Below are positions 52,436-61,120 of a stretch of DNA of 64,000 bases, piece after piece. A program made the position numbers and the translations under genes. The notes under the pieces were generated by a model. The model was not told where the DNA came from. It ran no database searches and saw only the letters and a list, made by a program, of their open reading frames with translations. Within the stretch, counting starts at the first letter, position 1. Each line of letters opens with the position of its first letter. The DNA comes from Nocardia alba NBRC 108234 (GTDB lineage: Bacteria > Actinomycetota > Actinomycetes > Mycobacteriales > Mycobacteriaceae), in the NCBI RefSeq assembly GCF_001612665.1, contig NZ_BDAX01000021.1, positions 1-64,000 of the forward strand, given 5' to 3'.

Positions 52436-53713
52436 CTACGAACCGGCGGTCTCGATGCCCTTTTGCATGCCGGCGACCGCGTCGTCGACAGACTTCGTGC
52501 CGTTGAGGGCAGCATAGGCGTTGTCCTGGATGGCCTTCGACACCGCGGGATAGAACGGGGTCACCGGACGCGGCACAGCGCTGGCGATGGATTCCTTCAG
52601 CGTCGGCAGGTACGGCATCTTCGCGATCAGGGCCGGGTCGTCGTAGAGCGAGGAGCGCACCGAGGGCAGCGAGCCCGAGGCGATGATCTGCTGCGCCTCT
52701 TCGCTGATCAGGTAGCGAACGAAGTCGGCGGCGGTGGCCTTGTTCTTGGAGAACGCGCTGATCGCGGCGTTGTAACCGCCGAGGGTGGAGGCGCCGACGC
52801 CGGTGTTGCCCGGCAGCGGGGCGACGCCGAACTTGTCCTTCACCGCGGAGCCCTCGGCGGAGGCCTGCGCGAAGAGGTAGGGCCAGTTGCGCAGGAACAG
52901 CAGCTTGCCCGACTCGAACGCGCTGGCGCTCTCGCCTTCCTTGAAGGTGATGGCTTCCTTGGGGATGTCACCGTTCTTGTAGGCGTCGACGAGGACCTTC
53001 AGGCCCGCCTTCGACTCCGGGCTGTTCACGGTGGGGGTCTTGCCGTCGGCGCCGACGAAGCTGCCACCGAAGGCGTTGATGACCTCGGAGGTGTTCACGG
53101 TCAGACCCTCGTAGGGGAACAGCTGACCGGCGTAGCAGCCGATGTTGTTGTCCCGGGCCACCTGGCACTGACCGAGCATCTCGCTCCAGGTCTTCGGCGG
53201 GTTGGGGACCAGGTCCTTGCGATAGTACAGCAGGCCGCCGTTGGTGTTCTTCGGCGCCGCGTACAGCTTGCCGTTGTAGGTGGCGCTGGCCACGGTCGGC
53301 GCGAGCAGCGGCGCGGTGTCGATCGCGAAGTTGCCCTCGAGCGGCTGGATCCAGCCCTTGGCGGCGAATTCGGCGGTGTTCGGCACGTCGAGGGCGACCA
53401 CGTCGTAGCCGTCCTGCTTGGCGCGGAAGTGCTCGGCTAGGTCGTCGTGCTGCTGGGTGCCGTCGGCCGACTGCTCCTTGAATGTCACCTGCTCGTTCGG
53501 GTGCGCGGCGTTCCAGCGGTCGATGAGCTGCTTGACCACACCGGTTTCGGTGGTGTCCTTGCCCTCGACGTAGGTGATCGGGCCACGGCCCGTCAGGTTC
53601 TGGTCGAGCGCGTTGCCACCTTCGTCACTGGAGCAACCACTGGCGAACGTTGCGGTGAGCAAGGCGATCGAGGCAGCAGCCATCGTCGCTCTGGGGACAA
53701 ACTTCAAGGCCAT
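52436..53713 (-). CDS. LpqY-like sugar-binding lipoprotein
   Basis: This extracellular solute-binding lipoprotein has 425 residues. A signal peptide ends at a lipobox with Cys27 (ASGC). The mature protein matches family 1 binding proteins and resembles LpqY in segments such as YDVVALDVPNTAEFAAKGW, YAAPKNTNGGLLYYRKDLV and SLPSVRSSLYDDP. By family, LpqY binds trehalose released from trehalose mycolates; that assignment here is an inference. The ATG at 53713 has TGGAGTG 8 bases upstream. It is first in the importer operon. Confidence 0.88.
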   Translation of the reverse strand: MALKFVPRATMAAASIALLTATFASGCSSDEGGNALDQNLTGRGPITYVEGKDTTETGVVKQLIDRWNAAHPNEQVTFKEQSADGTQQHDDLAEHFRAKQDGYDVVALDVPNTAEFAAKGWIQPLEGNFAIDTAPLLAPTVASATYNGKLYAAPKNTNGGLLYYRKDLVPNPPKTWSEMLGQCQVARDNNIGCYAGQLFPYEGLTVNTSEVINAFGGSFVGADGKTPTVNSPESKAGLKVLVDAYKNGDIPKEAITFKEGESASAFESGKLLFLRNWPYLFAQASAEGSAVKDKFGVAPLPGNTGVGASTLGGYNAAISAFSKNKATAADFVRYLISEEAQQIIASGSLPSVRSSLYDDPALIAKMPYLPTLKESIASAVPRPVTPFYPAVSKAIQDNAYAALNGTKSVDDAVAGMQKGIETAGS

Positions 53714-53946
53714 CGCAGACACTCCAGGGTCAAGACGTGAGCAGCAGCACACCGTGCGGTGCAACAGGCAACATACAGTATTCGTGGCGGGCCGGGGCCC
53801 GCGTGTTCTCGGCCTCGAGGCCTCGATCTTGCCTTCCTACGGGCACTCCTTCGTCGCACCCTTCGGTCGGTCCAGATCGAGGCGGCCGAGAACGGGCACA
53901 GACTTACACAGTTCTGTGTCAGATGCGGGGCTTAGGGTTGATTGTT

Positions 53947-54783
53947 GTGACAAGTCCTGCGAACGACCCCTCCCCGGATCGGATGCTCACTCGCATCGGT
54001 GGTTTGCTGCGCAAGGCCGAGGCCACCGACAATGTGCACGAGGCCGAGGCCTTCCTCGCCGCGGCCCAGCGACTGGCGACGAAGTCCTCGATCGATCTCG
54101 CGGTGGCGCGCTCACATGTGGCCTCGCGTGAGCGCAGGTCCGCGCCGGTGCAGCGGATCATCCCGATCGGCGAACCGGGCCGCAAAGGTCTGCGCACCTA
54201 TGTCCAGCTGTTCGTCGCGATCGCGACCGCCAATGATGTTCGCTGCGATGTCGCCCGATCCTCGGCCCAGGTTTACGCCTACGGTTTCGCCGCCGACATC
54301 GACACCTGCGAAGCGCTCTACGCGAGCCTGCTCGTTCAGATGGTCCGAGCCTCCGATCACTACATCAAATCCGGCGCCTACCGCGAGGCCACGGTGGTCA
54401 AAGTCGTCGCCGAGAAGAGGCTCGGCCGCACCGTCCGCCGTCGCGTCGAGGTGCCGGTGGCGGGGGTGACAGCCCGGTTGAACTTCCAGATGGCCTTCGC
54501 CGCCCGAATCGGCGCTCGCCTTGCCGAGGTGAAAGCCGAAGTCGTCGCCGAGGAATCCGTTGTCGAATCGACCGGCACCGCCCTGGCTCTGCGTGACAAG
54601 GAGGTCGCGCTCACCGACTTCTACACCGCCACCTCCGAAGCACGCGGCACCTGGCGTGGCCCCCAGACTTCCACGGGTCATTCCGCCGCGGCCCGCCGCG
54701 CGGGCGACCGCGCGGGCCGCACCGCGCGCTTGGGCGCCTCGCCCGAGCTACCGGCCGCCCGCGGAAAGCTCACTGGCCGATGA
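53947..54783 (+). CDS. DUF2786 protein
   Basis: This 278-residue cytosolic protein begins with the DUF2786 region (about residues 10-55: RMLTRIGGLLRKAEATDN, then EAEAFLAAAQRLATK). The rest is helical and Ala/Arg-rich with a basic C-terminus. The GTG at 53947 fits the domain start; an ATG at 53920 would add nine residues. It is paired with a putative metallohydrolase 69 bases downstream; the two are frequently neighbours in actinobacteria. Function is unknown. Confidence 0.8.
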   Translation: MTSPANDPSPDRMLTRIGGLLRKAEATDNVHEAEAFLAAAQRLATKSSIDLAVARSHVASRERRSAPVQRIIPIGEPGRKGLRTYVQLFVAIATANDVRCDVARSSAQVYAYGFAADIDTCEALYASLLVQMVRASDHYIKSGAYREATVVKVVAEKRLGRTVRRRVEVPVAGVTARLNFQMAFAARIGARLAEVKAEVVAEESVVESTGTALALRDKEVALTDFYTATSEARGTWRGPQTSTGHSAAARRAGDRAGRTARLGASPELPAARGKLTGR

Positions 54784-54852
54784 CGACCGCGCGGTGTCTC
54801 CGGGCAGCGACCACGCGGTCGCACGCGGCGGCCGGTCGGATCGGAACAATTC

Positions 54853-55377
54853 GTGTCCGGGTCTGAGTCGGGTCGGCGTGACAGCCAGCGCGCCAAGGTC
54901 TATGACGGTGAGCAGTTGGTGCGCGGGGCATTCGATCGTGCCGACGAGTTCGGGCATCGGACGGTGGAGGTCTACGGTTCTCAGCTGACCCTGCCGGTGG
55001 AGCGCCGCTTCGCCTCCGTCGAGTCGGTGCAGACCTATGTGGACAAGGTACTGGCGCTGAATTGGGTTCGTGCGCAATGGGAACGGGCCGCCGTATCGAT
55101 CCGGGTCCGTGCCCGTGGTGGTGCCGCGGCAGCCCACTACGAGCCCACGGCCGCCGTCCTGGCCGTTCCGCTACACACCGGCGCCACCGCTTGGGCCCTG
55201 CGTGAATTGGTGGTTCTTCATGAAATCGCCCACCACCTGGCGCCCGATCCGGAACAAGCGCCGCATGGTCCCGAATTCTGCACCCGCTATGCCGAATTGG
55301 TCGATGGGGCGATCGGTCCGGAGGCCGCTTTGCTGATCCGGACGACCTTCGCCGGGTGCGGTGTTCGGTTCGGTTAG
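54853..55377 (+). CDS. TIGR04338-type putative metallohydrolase
   Basis: This 174-residue protein has the zinc-metallopeptidase motif HEIAH (His123, Glu124, His127), followed by a third probable ligand, His138, in HGPEF. The N-terminal half has no recognised domain. It is a TIGR04338 family member, usually encoded next to a DUF2786 gene, as here. No signal peptide is seen, so it acts in the cytosol. Its substrate is unknown. The convergent menC stop is only 11 bases away. Confidence 0.82.
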   Translation: MSGSESGRRDSQRAKVYDGEQLVRGAFDRADEFGHRTVEVYGSQLTLPVERRFASVESVQTYVDKVLALNWVRAQWERAAVSIRVRARGGAAAAHYEPTAAVLAVPLHTGATAWALRELVVLHEIAHHLAPDPEQAPHGPEFCTRYAELVDGAIGPEAALLIRTTFAGCGVRFG

Positions 55378-55388
55378 GAGTTCGGCGC

Positions 55389-56354
55389 TCAGTGGTCCTC
55401 GAGCAGTGCGCTGACTCGCTCGTAGCGTCGCAACCACCAGTCGACACGGTCGGGGTCAGGGTGGCGGTATTTGTCCAGCAATGCGGGGTCGGGCTCCGGT
55501 GGCGAAGTCGGGACCGGTAACCATCCGTCCACCGGCAGTGCGGACTGTGCGACCAGATCGCCGTCGAACAAGGCGAGAGTGCCCAACCCGCAAGCAAATT
55601 CGAGATCAGGCAGCGCGCCCGCCAACGCCAGCTGCGCCGCCAGGCCGACGCTGGTCTCCAGTGCAGACGAGACGACGGTCGGGAGGCCGGCTGCTCCGGC
55701 GACCGCTAATGCTCGTCGTACTCCACCCAGCGGGGTGCACTTGAGCACCGCTATATCAGCGGCCCCGGCCACGGCTACTCGCATCGGGTCCTCGGCTCGG
55801 CGAATCGACTCGTCCGCAGCGATCGGAACCGAAACCCGCCGACGTACCTCGGCCAATTCCGCTACGGTTCGGCACGGCTGTTCCACGTATTCCACACCGC
55901 CTGCAGCCTGGTCGATCTCCGCGATCTGCCGGACCGCGGTCTCCACATCCCACACCGCGTTCGCGTCGACCCGTACCGCCCCCGAATCCCCGATCGCTTC
56001 GCGCACCGCCGCCACTCGGGCCAGATCCTCGGCCAGGGAGTCGGGATGATCGGCCACTTTCACTTTCGCGGTCGCGCAACCGGATTCTCGAACAATTCGG
56101 CCTGCCCGCTCGGCATCCACGGCGGGCACAGTGCAATTCACGGGAATTCGATCGCGTACGGGGGTCGGCCACCCTACGGTCACCTGTTCGACAGCGGTGG
56201 CCAACCAACCGGCGGCTTCTCGATCGTCATACTCGGGAAAAGGGCAGAACTCGCCCCATCCCAACTCTCCCCGGATCAACATCCCCTCGCGCACAGTGAT
56301 CCCCCGAAACCGTGTTCGCAACGGAATCGCATAGACAAACAGTTCGGCGCTCAC
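55389..56354 (-). CDS. menC: o-Succinylbenzoate synthase
   Basis: This enolase-superfamily enzyme dehydrates SHCHC to o-succinylbenzoate in menaquinone synthesis. Active-site residues are visible: Lys99 (AKVKV), Asp130 (RVDAN), Glu158 (EYVEQP), Asp181 (AADES) and Lys205 (VLKCTPLGG). The 321-residue length matches. The start is GTG. No other men genes are in the window, so it may be in a split men set, as is common in actinobacteria. Confidence 0.93.
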   Translation of the reverse strand: MSAELFVYAIPLRTRFRGITVREGMLIRGELGWGEFCPFPEYDDREAAGWLATAVEQVTVGWPTPVRDRIPVNCTVPAVDAERAGRIVRESGCATAKVKVADHPDSLAEDLARVAAVREAIGDSGAVRVDANAVWDVETAVRQIAEIDQAAGGVEYVEQPCRTVAELAEVRRRVSVPIAADESIRRAEDPMRVAVAGAADIAVLKCTPLGGVRRALAVAGAAGLPTVVSSALETSVGLAAQLALAGALPDLEFACGLGTLALFDGDLVAQSALPVDGWLPVPTSPPEPDPALLDKYRHPDPDRVDWWLRRYERVSALLEDH

Positions 56355-56387
56355 CCGACCGATCGTAGGTCTCGCCCGCGCGAGACG

Positions 56388-56418
56388 AACGGCGGCGCTC
56401 GCGGTGAGCGCCGCCGTT
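56388..56418. terminator. Thiolase transcript terminator
   Basis: Perfect 13-bp arms at 56388-56400 and 56406-56418 (AACGGCGGCGCTC) with a 5-base loop lie just beyond the thiolase stop on the minus strand and before the menC start. Confidence 0.8.
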
Positions 56419-56423
56419 TCCTC

Positions 56424-57593
56424 TCACAATCGTTCGATGATGGTGGCGTTGGCCAGGCCGCCCGCTTCGCACATGGTCTGCAACCCGTAGCGCGCTCCAC
56501 GCTGCCGCATCGTGTGGACCAGCGTGGTCATCAAGCGCGCGCCGGAAGCGCCGAGCGGGTGCCCGAGCGCGATCGCCCCACCGTTGACGTTGACCCGGCT
56601 CATATCCACACCGGTCTCCTTCGCCCATGCCAGCACGACCGGCGAGAACGCCTCGTTGATCTCGAACAGGTCGATGTCGCCGATCTCCAGACCCGCCCGC
56701 CGCAGTACCTTCTCGGTGGCCGGGATCACGGCGGTGAGCATCAGCAACGGGTCGTCGCCCGCCACGGAGAAGCTGTGTAGCCGGGCCAGCGGCCGCAGGC
56801 CGAGCTGCTCGGCGCGTTCGCCGGACATGATCAGTACCGCGGAACTGCCGTCGCTGACCTGGCTGGCCGACGCGGCGGTGATCTCCCAGCCGATCTGCGG
56901 GAATCGCGCTGCCATGGCGGGGTCGTAGTAGGCGGGCTTCAGTTTCGCGAGGGTGTCGATGGTGCTGCCCACCCGGATTCCCTCGTCGGCGCGCAGTCCG
57001 TTGAGCGGTGCGATCTCGCTGGCGAAGAGACCGTCTTTGGTTGCCCTGGCGGCCTTTTCGTGGCTGCCGAGGGCGAATTCGTCGAGTTGGGTCCGCGTCA
57101 GACCCCACTTCGCGGCGATCAGCTCGGCACTGATGCCCTGGGAGACGAGCCCGTCGGGATACCGCTGGGCGAAGGCGACGCCCGACAGGTCGTCGGTGCC
57201 GACGAGGTTGGCGCCCATGGGAACTCGTCCCATCGATTCCACGCCCGCGGCGACCACGATGTCGTAGGCGCCGGCGATGACTCCCTGCGCGGCGAAGTGG
57301 ATCGCCTGCTGACTGCTGCCGCATTGCCGGTCCACGGTCGTGGCCGGCACCGATTCCGGATATCCGGCGGCCAGCACGGCGCGCCGCGTCATATTCGCCC
57401 CCTGCTCCCCGTCCTGGGTGACGATGCCGCCGATCACGTCGTCGATGAGCGCCGGATCGATCCCGCTGCGCTCGACCACCGCCCGCAGGCTGTGTGCCAG
57501 CAGGTCGACCGGATGAACGTCATGAAGTGCGCCGTTCGGCTTGCCCCGCCCGATCGGGGTGCGTACCGCTTCGACGATGACCGCGTCTCGCAT
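56424..57593 (-). CDS. Thiolase (acetyl-CoA acetyltransferase, FadA-like)
   Basis: This 389-residue thiolase has the nucleophile Cys91 in DRQCGSSQQ, His345 in GHPLGASGARLM, and the final Cys375 in CEAGGLAN. It may cleave 3-ketoacyl-CoA in beta-oxidation or condense acetyl-CoA. The ATG has GAGGAC close upstream. It is divergent from an HxlR regulator, and dyad sequences lie between, so it is probably regulated by it. No partner fadB or acyl-CoA dehydrogenase is adjacent. Confidence 0.93.
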   Translation of the reverse strand: MRDAVIVEAVRTPIGRGKPNGALHDVHPVDLLAHSLRAVVERSGIDPALIDDVIGGIVTQDGEQGANMTRRAVLAAGYPESVPATTVDRQCGSSQQAIHFAAQGVIAGAYDIVVAAGVESMGRVPMGANLVGTDDLSGVAFAQRYPDGLVSQGISAELIAAKWGLTRTQLDEFALGSHEKAARATKDGLFASEIAPLNGLRADEGIRVGSTIDTLAKLKPAYYDPAMAARFPQIGWEITAASASQVSDGSSAVLIMSGERAEQLGLRPLARLHSFSVAGDDPLLMLTAVIPATEKVLRRAGLEIGDIDLFEINEAFSPVVLAWAKETGVDMSRVNVNGGAIALGHPLGASGARLMTTLVHTMRQRGARYGLQTMCEAGGLANATIIERL

Positions 57594-57614
57594 GGAAGTC
57601 CTCTTTCGCCAACG

Positions 57615-57638
57615 CTGGCTCTATCTGACAATAGCCAG
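57615..57638. promoter_or_regulatory. Inverted repeat in thiolase/HxlR control region
   Basis: CTGGCT (57615-57620) and AGCCAG (57633-57638) form a perfect dyad with a 12-base spacer. Related TAGCTATCAT and GGCTATGATGTAGCT words follow at about 57648-57690. It is a candidate HxlR operator for both divergent genes. Confidence 0.5.
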
Positions 57639-57689
57639 ACTAGTCCCTAGCTATCATCGGCTCAAGTCAGATTGGCTATGATGTAGCTC

Positions 57690-58208
57690 ATGGCAGCTGT
57701 GATGGAAGGACCACTGGCCGATCTCAGCAAATGGGACGCGGCGGGCTGTTCCATCGCCAGAGCCATGGATGTCATCGGCACCCGCTCCGCGATCCTCATC
57801 CTGCGCGAGGCCTTCTACGGCACCCGCCGCTTCGACGGCTTCGCCCGCCGGGTCGGCATCACCGACGCCGCCGCGGCGGCCCAGCTCCGCAAACTCACCG
57901 CGGCCGGCCTCCTGGAAAAACGCCCCTACCAGGAAGAAGGCAAACGCACCCGGCACGAATACGCCCTCACCCAGATGGGCAAGGACCTACTCCCCGTGGT
58001 CGTGGCCCTCTGGCAATGGGGCGACGCCTACCTCCAACCCGGCCCCGCGCCCCTCCTGCGGGTAGACGCGGAAACCGGCGAACCGGTCCGCGTCGACCTC
58101 CGAACCCCCGACGGCACCGAGGTCCCGTTGCAACGCCTGGGCGTGCGAGTCAACGAGGACTACCTCCGTGACCGCGCCGAGCGCCGAAAGCAGCGGCCGG
58201 ACAGCTAG
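57690..58208 (+). CDS. HxlR-family transcriptional regulator
   Basis: This 172-residue winged-helix regulator has the HxlR order: CSIARAMDVIGTRSAILILREAF, then FDGFARRVGITDAAAAAQLRKL, then the wing with TRHEYALTQMG. The N-terminal Cys20 lies where redox- or aldehyde-sensing HxlR proteins often have a reactive Cys. The C-terminus is longer by about 50 residues than a minimal HxlR. Start 57690 or 57702. Divergent from the thiolase; converges with the next gene, overlapping by 4 bases. Confidence 0.88.
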   Translation: MAAVMEGPLADLSKWDAAGCSIARAMDVIGTRSAILILREAFYGTRRFDGFARRVGITDAAAAAQLRKLTAAGLLEKRPYQEEGKRTRHEYALTQMGKDLLPVVVALWQWGDAYLQPGPAPLLRVDAETGEPVRVDLRTPDGTEVPLQRLGVRVNEDYLRDRAERRKQRPDS

Positions 58209-58852
58209 GCGCTGAACACGCCGATCGTCACGTCCTCGGTGCCCATGGCCTGGAACAGACTCACCCACAGCAGGACGACCGGTTCGGTGCTGCGAGCCGT
58301 ATTCAGGGCGCCGAGGTCGATCAGCTGTGCGTCGGTCCAGCCGAAGGAGTTCAGCAGCCGCGCCACCTGCTTCTTGGCATCGGCGTCGTCACCGCTGAGA
58401 AAGATGCTGTGCTGTCCGGGAATTCGGGTCGGATCGACCATCACCTGATTGTTGGTGGTGTTGAGCGTCTTCACCACGCGGGCGGCCGGAAAGGCCTGCT
58501 GGATCTCCTCGGCGACGCTGCCCGCCGCGGGGACGACGAGTTTCGGCGGAAAGCCCTGCGAGAAGTCGAGCGCGTTGGAGACATCGACGATGATCTTGTC
58601 GGCGAGGTTGTCCGCCCCGGCCGCGGTGAGCGCGGCCACCGATACGGTGCCCGACGTCGCGTTCACGATCAGTTCGGCCGTGGTGGCCGCCTGGGCGAAA
58701 GTGCCGTGCGCCGCACCGGTCTCGGCTGCCCACGCGGTCGCGTCGGCATTGTCGGCGGTCCGCGACCCCATCGTCACCGTGTGTCCGACCTCGACCAGCT
58801 TGCTCGCCAACCGTCGACCGACCTGGCCGGTGCCCAGTACCGCGATGCGCAT
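58205..58852 (-). CDS. NADPH-dependent F420 reductase-like oxidoreductase
   Basis: This 215-residue enzyme has an N-terminal Rossmann fold with MRIAVLGTGQVGRRLASKLVEVGHTVTMGSR and a C-terminal helical part with TLNTTNNQVM and the LIDLGAL strand, as in F420-dependent NADP reductases (Fno-like). It may reduce NADP+ or F420; the exact activity is uncertain because many family members have other roles. It is monocistronic and convergent with the HxlR gene. F420 use is supported by the LLM enzyme nearby. Confidence 0.8.
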   Translation of the reverse strand: MRIAVLGTGQVGRRLASKLVEVGHTVTMGSRTADNADATAWAAETGAAHGTFAQAATTAELIVNATSGTVSVAALTAAGADNLADKIIVDVSNALDFSQGFPPKLVVPAAGSVAEEIQQAFPAARVVKTLNTTNNQVMVDPTRIPGQHSIFLSGDDADAKKQVARLLNSFGWTDAQLIDLGALNTARSTEPVVLLWVSLFQAMGTEDVTIGVFSA

Positions 58853-58959
58853 GTCACTACCTCATGTCGACGAACCTGCCCGGCGATCACCGGCGGCCGG
58901 CATCAGCATAGGACCGCATCGGCGCCGAGCCGAGCGTCTACGCGCACAGCGAAATCAAG

Positions 58960-58990
58960 CGCGGGCGACTCGATCGACGAGTCGCCCGCG
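58960..58990. terminator. Terminator after UgpC/MsiK-like gene
   Basis: Perfect 13-bp arms at 58960-58972 and 58978-58990 with a 5-base loop lie 10 bases past the stop of the minus-strand ATPase gene. Confidence 0.8.
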
Positions 58991-58999
58991 GAGGTCGGA

Positions 59000-60067
59000 T
59001 CAGCGCAGGCGGCGGCCGTCCACGCTGAAGAAGTACACGTGTTCGGGGTCGGTGGTCAGGCTGAGGCGATCGCCCTTGGCGGGCGGGTTGCGCCAATCCA
59101 CGCGCGCCACAATCGTTTCCCCGGACCCACCGCCGACGGCGCGCCCGTAGACGTAGGCGTCGGAGCCGAGCTCCTCCACGACGTCGACTTCCATTTCCAG
59201 GCCGCCTGCGCCGACCTCGAGGTGTTCGGGGCGGATGCCCAGGACCACGGAGCCCTCACCCGCGTCGGCCACCGCGCGCGGCACCCGCACCGGGTAACCG
59301 CCGATGGTGACGGTGCCGTTGTCGACCGGCAGCGTGAACAGGTTCATCGCGGGCGAACCCATGAACCCGGCGACGAACATGTTCGCCGGGTCGCGGTACA
59401 GATCGCGCGGTGAGGCGCACTGCTGGAGCAGGCCGTCCTTGAGCACCGCGACGCGGTCGCCCATCGTCATCGCCTCGACCTGGTCGTGGGTGACGTAGAC
59501 GGTGGTGGTGCCGAGCCGCCGCTGCAACTGGGCGATCTGGGTGCGGGTCTGCACGCGTAGCTTGGCGTCGAGGTTCGACAGCGGCTCGTCCATCAGGAAC
59601 ACCCGCGGCTGGCGCACGATCGCGCGCCCCATCGCCACGCGCTGGCGCTGACCGCCCGACAGCGCCTTCGGCTTGCGGTCCAGGTACTGCTCGAGGTCGA
59701 GGAGCTTGGCCGCCTCGAGCACACGCTCGTCGCGCTCGGCCTTGGCCACCTTGGCCAGCTTCAGCGCGAAACCCATGTTCTCCGCGACCGACATGTGCGG
59801 GTAGAGCGCGTAGTTCTGGAACACCATCGCGATATCGCGATCCTTGGGTTCGGCGTTGGTCACGTCCTTGTCGCCGATCCGGATGGCCCCGCCGTTGACC
59901 TCCTCCAGCCCGGCCAGCATGCGCAGCGAGGTGGATTTGCCACACCCGGAGGGGCCGACGAGTACCAGGAATTCGCCGTCGGCGATCTCCAGGTCGAGTG
60001 CGTCGACCGCGGGTTTGGTGGCGCCGGCGTAGAGCCGGGTGGCGCGGTCGAAAGTCACGGTAGCCAT
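59000..60067 (-). CDS. Sugar ABC transporter ATPase (UgpC/MsiK-like)
   Basis: This 355-residue ATPase has Walker A GPSGCGKS (38-45), the LSGGQRQR signature, Walker B and a C-terminal TOBE/MalK-type regulatory domain. This layout is that of MsiK/UgpC/SugC proteins, which serve one or several sugar importers. The ATG is at 60067; upstream frames run through a non-coding stretch. It probably energises the LpqY-like importer at 50514-53713, which lacks its own ATPase. Confidence 0.92.
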   Translation of the reverse strand: MATVTFDRATRLYAGATKPAVDALDLEIADGEFLVLVGPSGCGKSTSLRMLAGLEEVNGGAIRIGDKDVTNAEPKDRDIAMVFQNYALYPHMSVAENMGFALKLAKVAKAERDERVLEAAKLLDLEQYLDRKPKALSGGQRQRVAMGRAIVRQPRVFLMDEPLSNLDAKLRVQTRTQIAQLQRRLGTTTVYVTHDQVEAMTMGDRVAVLKDGLLQQCASPRDLYRDPANMFVAGFMGSPAMNLFTLPVDNGTVTIGGYPVRVPRAVADAGEGSVVLGIRPEHLEVGAGGLEMEVDVVEELGSDAYVYGRAVGGGSGETIVARVDWRNPPAKGDRLSLTTDPEHVYFFSVDGRRLR

Positions 60068-60203
60068 GCGTAGATCAACATCCCATCCCGGCAGGAACGT
60101 GCCGGACGATCCGAGTAGTGGGTCGCCAGGGATCGTAGCGGCCCCGACCTGTGCCGGGTAGCCTCGGTCGCGAGCCAATTCGAGTCATCGAGGAGCCAGC
60201 GAT

Positions 60204-60998
60204 ATGAGTCGTCCGGTCCGAATCGGAGTCCAGCTTCAACCGCAGCACGCGCCCGATTACGGGCTCATTCGTGATGCCGTGTTGCGGGCCGAGGACGCCG
60301 GGGTCGACATCATCTTCAACTGGGATCACTTCTTCCCCCTCACCGGCGATCCGGCGGGCGCGCATTTCGAATGCTGGACGATGCTCGCCGCGTGGGCGGA
60401 GCAGACCGAGCGGGTCGAGCTCGGCGCGCTGGTCACCGGCGGCGGCTACCGCAATCCCGACCTGCTCGCCGATATGGCGCGCACGGTGGACCACATCAGC
60501 GGCGGCAGGCTGATTCTCGGCATCGGCGGGGGCTGGTTCGAGCGTGACTACGACGAGTACGGCTACGAGTTCGGTACGCCCGGCACCAGGCTGACCCTGT
60601 TGAAGGAGAGCATGGCGCGCATCACCGCCAGGCTCGGGAAGCTGAACCCGCCGCCGGTCCGCGATATCCCGATCCTGATCGGCGGCGGTGGTGAGCGCAA
60701 GACGCTGCGCCTGGTCGCCGAGTACGCCGATATCTGGCATTCCTTCGCCGATGTGGCGACCCTCGGCCATAAGAACAAGGTGCTGGCCGAGCACGCGGCC
60801 GCCGTCGGCACCGACCAGTCGCGGATCGAGCGTTCGGTGCAGTGGCAGGGTCGCGAGGAGGCGAAGGCGCTGCACGAGGCGGGCGTCACCCTGTTCACCG
60901 TGGGTGTCTCCGGCCCCGGCTACGACCTCACCGAGGTCCGGCGCGCCATCGAATGGCGTGACGAGACGAACCCGGCCGTCCTCGAGGGCCTCGCCTAG
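60204..60998 (+). CDS. LLM-class F420-dependent oxidoreductase
   Basis: This 264-residue luciferase-like TIM-barrel protein has VRIGVQLQPQHAPDY at the N-terminus, NWDHFFPLTGDP, the RLILGIGGGWFERDYDEYG segment and PILIGGGGERKTL, all typical of the F420-dependent branch. AGGAGCC precedes the ATG. It is divergent from the UgpC-like gene. The substrate is unknown. Confidence 0.9.
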   Translation: MSRPVRIGVQLQPQHAPDYGLIRDAVLRAEDAGVDIIFNWDHFFPLTGDPAGAHFECWTMLAAWAEQTERVELGALVTGGGYRNPDLLADMARTVDHISGGRLILGIGGGWFERDYDEYGYEFGTPGTRLTLLKESMARITARLGKLNPPPVRDIPILIGGGGERKTLRLVAEYADIWHSFADVATLGHKNKVLAEHAAAVGTDQSRIERSVQWQGREEAKALHEAGVTLFTVGVSGPGYDLTEVRRAIEWRDETNPAVLEGLA

Positions 60999-61078
60999 TT
61001 TCGATCACCCTGAGGCGAACCCGCTTCGGGCCCCCGACCGGCCGTTGCCGCGGATCCACGCCGTGAGCCGCAGCCCTG

Positions 61079-61104
61079 CGTAACCTTCGCTGTGCAAGGT
61101 TGCG
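61079..61104. promoter_or_regulatory. Inverted repeat upstream of amino-acid importer
   Basis: CGTAACCTT and AAGGTTGCG form a 9-bp inverted repeat with one mismatch and an 8-base spacer, 17 bases before the start of the binding-protein/permease gene. It is a candidate operator. Confidence 0.4.
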
Positions 61105-61120
61105 GCTAGGGTCTATCGGC

